From the NCBI GenBank assembly GCA_938039295.1, contig CALHUY010000052.1:1-64000 (forward strand): DNA of 64,000 bases, written 5' to 3'. Shown piece by piece: positions 61,681 to 64,000 of the stretch. The stretch comes from an uncultured Solobacterium sp. GTDB taxonomy: Bacteria > Bacillota_I > Bacilli_A > Erysipelotrichales > Erysipelotrichaceae. The notes beneath the pieces were generated by a model. It did not search any database. It saw only the letters and a program-made list of their open reading frames with translations, and was not told where the DNA came from. Position 1 is the first letter of the stretch, and every line of letters begins with the position of its first letter. The position numbers and the translations under genes were made by a program.

Positions 61681-62019
61681 ATGACAAATTATTCTTGGAA
61701 AATATACTATGCATTCGTTCTGATTAGTTTTGTTTTCTTGCCGTTTCACTGGCAATGGACGACAGGTTGGTTGTTGGGATCATTAGCCGCATTCATTATT
61801 TATAAAAGAACAGAGAATTTCGCAAGACAAGTAGTAAGTATGCAGTCCTCATTTGGAACATACGGAAACTTCGCTATCAATTATTTCTTGATGGCAGCAG
61901 TACTAGTAGTCAGTGCAGTCTTTCCGCAATATCTCAACGTTCTAACATGCGCAATTGGTCTTTCAACAATTAAATTAGCAATTATATTTCATGTGGCAGT
62001 CATAGAGAGAGGACGGTGA
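61681..62019 (+). CDS. atpI: ATP synthase accessory protein AtpI-like
   Basis: A 112-residue protein with four hydrophobic segments (about 8-22, 28-41, 66-80, 85-107), encoded in front of atpB where atpI normally lies. AtpI proteins assist c-ring assembly or magnesium uptake; sequence conservation is low, so the call rests mainly on position and topology. RTENFARQVVSMQSS is the polar loop. It ends five bases before atpB. Confidence 0.8.
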   Translation: MTNYSWKIYYAFVLISFVFLPFHWQWTTGWLLGSLAAFIIYKRTENFARQVVSMQSSFGTYGNFAINYFLMAAVLVVSAVFPQYLNVLTCAIGLSTIKLAIIFHVAVIERGR

Positions 62020-62023
62020 AGAC

Positions 62024-62728
62024 ATGACAATACAATCGGACGTATATGTAATTATTCTGATTACAATCGTCCTAGCAATCGCGATGATATTATTGTCAAA
62101 GAAAATCGAAAAGGCAGATCCATTAGAAAAACCAAAAGGTATCGTCGTACCGGTTGTACTTGCGACAGAGGCAGTATATAAAACGGTACGCACAAATGTA
62201 GGTAAGAAAGTAGCCGGTAAACTAACACCATATATCTTAACTTTATGGTTATACATCTTTGTTAGTAACACAATCTCGCTATTTGGATTAAGTTCACCGA
62301 CAGCTAACTTTAGTGTAACGATTACACTGGCATTCCTGACATGGCTTATGATTCAGGTTGCACAGTTAAAATACGGTGGCTTAAAAGCTTACATGCATGC
62401 ATTTTTAGAACCAATAGCGCCGATGTTACCAATGAACATCATCGGTAAGTTCTCAACAATGTTATCAATGGCATTACGTCTATTCGGTAATATCACCTGT
62501 GGTTCTATTATGATGTCCCTTGTATATATGGGGACAGCAAATCTATCCAATGCAATAGCAGGGCTAGTCGGTATCCAAGGAAATGTATTTAATTTCATGG
62601 CACCAATTATCGCTCCAGTATTACACATGTATTTCGATTTATTTGCAGGTTTTATTCAAACATTGGTATTTGTCACTTTGACAATCGTACTTTTAGGAAA
62701 CGATATTCCTGAAGAAGAAAAAATTTAA
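62024..62728 (+). CDS. atpB: ATP synthase subunit a
   Basis: A 234-residue membrane subunit that forms the ion half-channels against the c-ring. The essential Arg is in SMALRLFGNITCGSIMM, and LTPYILTLWLYIFVSNTISLFGL is a typical inner helix. The polar loop EPIAPMLPMNIIGKFS is conserved. It would work with the two-carboxylate c subunit encoded next. Confidence 0.95.
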   Translation: MTIQSDVYVIILITIVLAIAMILLSKKIEKADPLEKPKGIVVPVVLATEAVYKTVRTNVGKKVAGKLTPYILTLWLYIFVSNTISLFGLSSPTANFSVTITLAFLTWLMIQVAQLKYGGLKAYMHAFLEPIAPMLPMNIIGKFSTMLSMALRLFGNITCGSIMMSLVYMGTANLSNAIAGLVGIQGNVFNFMAPIIAPVLHMYFDLFAGFIQTLVFVTLTIVLLGNDIPEEEKI

Positions 62729-62744
62729 AAAAGGAGAAAAATTT

Positions 62745-62969
62745 ATGGAAAAGGGTTTAATCGCAATTGGTGCAGGTATCGCAGTATTTACAGGTTTCTT
62801 AACAGGTTTAGGTGAAGGTACAGTAGCCGCTCACGCATGTGACGCTATTGGTAAGAATCCAGAAGCAGAATCAAAGATTCGTTCAACAATGATTTTAGGT
62901 ATCGCTTTATCTGAAACATGTGCTATTTACGGTTTGTTAGTTTCTATTCTTCTCATTTTCGTATACTAA
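62745..62969 (+). CDS. atpE: ATP synthase subunit c (two-carboxylate type)
   Basis: A 74-residue hairpin of two membrane helices joined by the polar loop GKNPE. The ion-binding Glu57 lies in ALSETCAIYGL. In helix 1 the position that is Gln in common Na+ c subunits is Glu24 (GLGEG). This E/E pair, 33 residues apart, matches the two-carboxylate site of the Fusobacterium nucleatum Na+-driven rotor (E32/E65). Thr58 next to Glu57 could also coordinate Na+. Na+ coupling is therefore a reasonable inference. An AAAAGGAG ribosome binding site is strong. Confidence 0.95.
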   Translation: MEKGLIAIGAGIAVFTGFLTGLGEGTVAAHACDAIGKNPEAESKIRSTMILGIALSETCAIYGLLVSILLIFVY

Positions 62970-62988
62970 TTGAGGCTTTCGGGTAACT

Positions 62989-63501
62989 ATGGAAGTCAAT
63001 ATTGTTGAACAGTTATTTCCAAATGTTTTGACAGTGTTGGTTCAGCTATGTAGTACATTCGTATTATTTCTGATTGCTAAGATTTTCTTATGGCCATCCG
63101 TAAAGAAATTCTTAGATGCTAGAGCAGAAAAGATGCAAGAAGAACTTGCATTAAGCCAACAAGCAAAAGAAGAGGCTTTGGCAGATCGTAAGGTTGCTTT
63201 AGAGCAATTGAATACTGCATCTGCAAAATCAGAGGAAATCGTAAGTGCTGCAATTCAGCAGGCAAAACAGGAAAAGAAACAAATCCTTGCACAGGCTGAT
63301 AAAGAAGCTGCAGCTGTAAAACAGCGCGCACAAGAACAGATCGAAGCAGAACGTAGAGAGATGTACGCATCCATGAAGAAGGAAATGGTCGATGTCGCAT
63401 TCAGTGCAGCCGGTAAGTTAATTGGCGAACGTGAAGGCGAGAAGGTTGACCGTCAGGCAATTGATGCGTTCGTAAAGGAAGCGGTTAGCGATGGTGAATG
63501 A
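62989..63501 (+). CDS. atpF: ATP synthase subunit b
   Basis: A 170-residue peripheral stalk subunit. One N-terminal membrane helix (about 12-33) precedes a long charged coiled coil (40-140, LDARAEKMQEELALSQQAKE and more). It connects subunit a to the delta subunit. It overlaps atpH by 11 bases. Confidence 0.95.
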   Translation: MEVNIVEQLFPNVLTVLVQLCSTFVLFLIAKIFLWPSVKKFLDARAEKMQEELALSQQAKEEALADRKVALEQLNTASAKSEEIVSAAIQQAKQEKKQILAQADKEAAAVKQRAQEQIEAERREMYASMKKEMVDVAFSAAGKLIGEREGEKVDRQAIDAFVKEAVSDGE

Positions 63502-64000
63502 GATAGCTGAGCGCTATGGACAAGGACTGTTCGAGTTAGCAACTGAAAATAACACGGTACGCGAGAAGAAGGAACAATGCGAATCATTATTACAAATCTT
63601 AAAAGAAAATAATGAGATTAAACTTTTCTTGCGAGCAGTAAAAATTACAAAAGAAGAAAAGAAGAACTTTATAACAAATGTATTCGGTAAAGTTGTTGAT
63701 CAAGATATTTTAAATCTACTGAAATTACTTGTTGATCGTGGAAGAGTTACATATATTGATGAAATTCTACGCAAGTTTGAAGTACTCGCAAATGAAGAAC
63801 TAGGTATCGTCAAAGCGGTAGTTCATTCTGCACGTAAGTTAAGTCAAGAAGATTTAAATAGAATTCAAGAAGCTCTGATTCAAAAGACAAAGAAGACAGT
63901 TACAATTGAAAACCATGTCGATCCACAAATTATCGCAGGTATCAAAGTAACCGTCGGCAACAACGTTACAGATATCACAACAAAGACAAAAATTGAACGC
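63491..64000 (+). CDS. atpH: ATP synthase subunit delta, 5' part (3' end outside window)
   Basis: The frame starts with ATG at 63491, inside the end of atpF, and stays open to base 64000 (170 codons). The sequence MVNEIAERYGQGLFELATEN is the typical delta start; VKAVVHSARKLSQEDLNRIQ and GIKVTVGNN are the C-terminal family signature, so little is missing. Delta joins the b stalk to the F1 head. A GTG at 63494 is an alternative start. atpA is expected next. Confidence 0.92.
   Translation, partial: MVNEIAERYGQGLFELATENNTVREKKEQCESLLQILKENNEIKLFLRAVKITKEEKKNFITNVFGKVVDQDILNLLKLLVDRGRVTYIDEILRKFEVLANEELGIVKAVVHSARKLSQEDLNRIQEALIQKTKKTVTIENHVDPQIIAGIKVTVGNNVTDITTKTKIER

Overview
The window is about 64 kb of a low-GC Bacillota (Firmicutes) chromosome that contains the replication origin. 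The gene content suggests a non-sporulating relative of the Erysipelotrichia. It carries a RexB-type AddB, a Noc plus ParA/ParB set, rqcP next to divIC without the yabP/yabQ sporulation genes between them, a small SRP RNA, and a T-box and a preQ1-I riboswitch. The lineage is inferred from gene content only. No rRNA, tRNA, CRISPR array, transposase or prophage module was recognised.

Region 1 (1-33 kb) is a mixed-strand flank. It starts with the 3' end of a PrsW-type membrane protease and an FHA protein. Then come an M16C metallopeptidase, a PerR-like regulator with rubrerythrin, a YitT protein, a two-component system, addAB, and a first VanY-like protein. Further right are queT under a preQ1-I riboswitch, a MetE-like/Nudix pair, a phnDCEE-type ABC importer with two phosphatases, and the leftward pth-mfd-rqcP-divIC group. 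In this part the + strand is C-rich even inside + strand genes.

Region 2 (33-48 kb) is the origin region. rpmH-rnpA-yidC-jag reads towards dnaA, instead of diverging from it as in Bacillus subtilis. An EIIC-like/ketopantoate-reductase-like pair follows, then a DnaA-box-rich oriC, dnaA, a second DnaA-box patch, dnaN, rlbA(yaaA)-recF-gyrB-gyrA. A convergent gene encodes a ribbon-helix-helix-like protein with a lysine-rich histone-H1-like tail.

Region 3 (48-64 kb) is almost entirely + strand: serS under a T-box, ffs, tadA, dnaX-ybaB-recR, fhs, an unknown gene, mnmG, another unknown gene, rsmG-noc-parA-parB, and the start of the atp operon (atpI-B-E-F-H, cut by the window end).

The most unusual signals are regulatory overlaps. 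Two perfect 16-bp parS sites flank serS, one inside its T-box leader and one forming the core of its terminator hairpin. A second DnaA-box cluster lies just upstream of rsmG, about 20 kb from dnaA. Two VanY-like paralogues both lack the first zinc histidine and the catalytic glutamate, so they look like pseudoenzymes. The ATP synthase c subunit has the two-carboxylate (Glu/Glu) ion site known from Fusobacterium.
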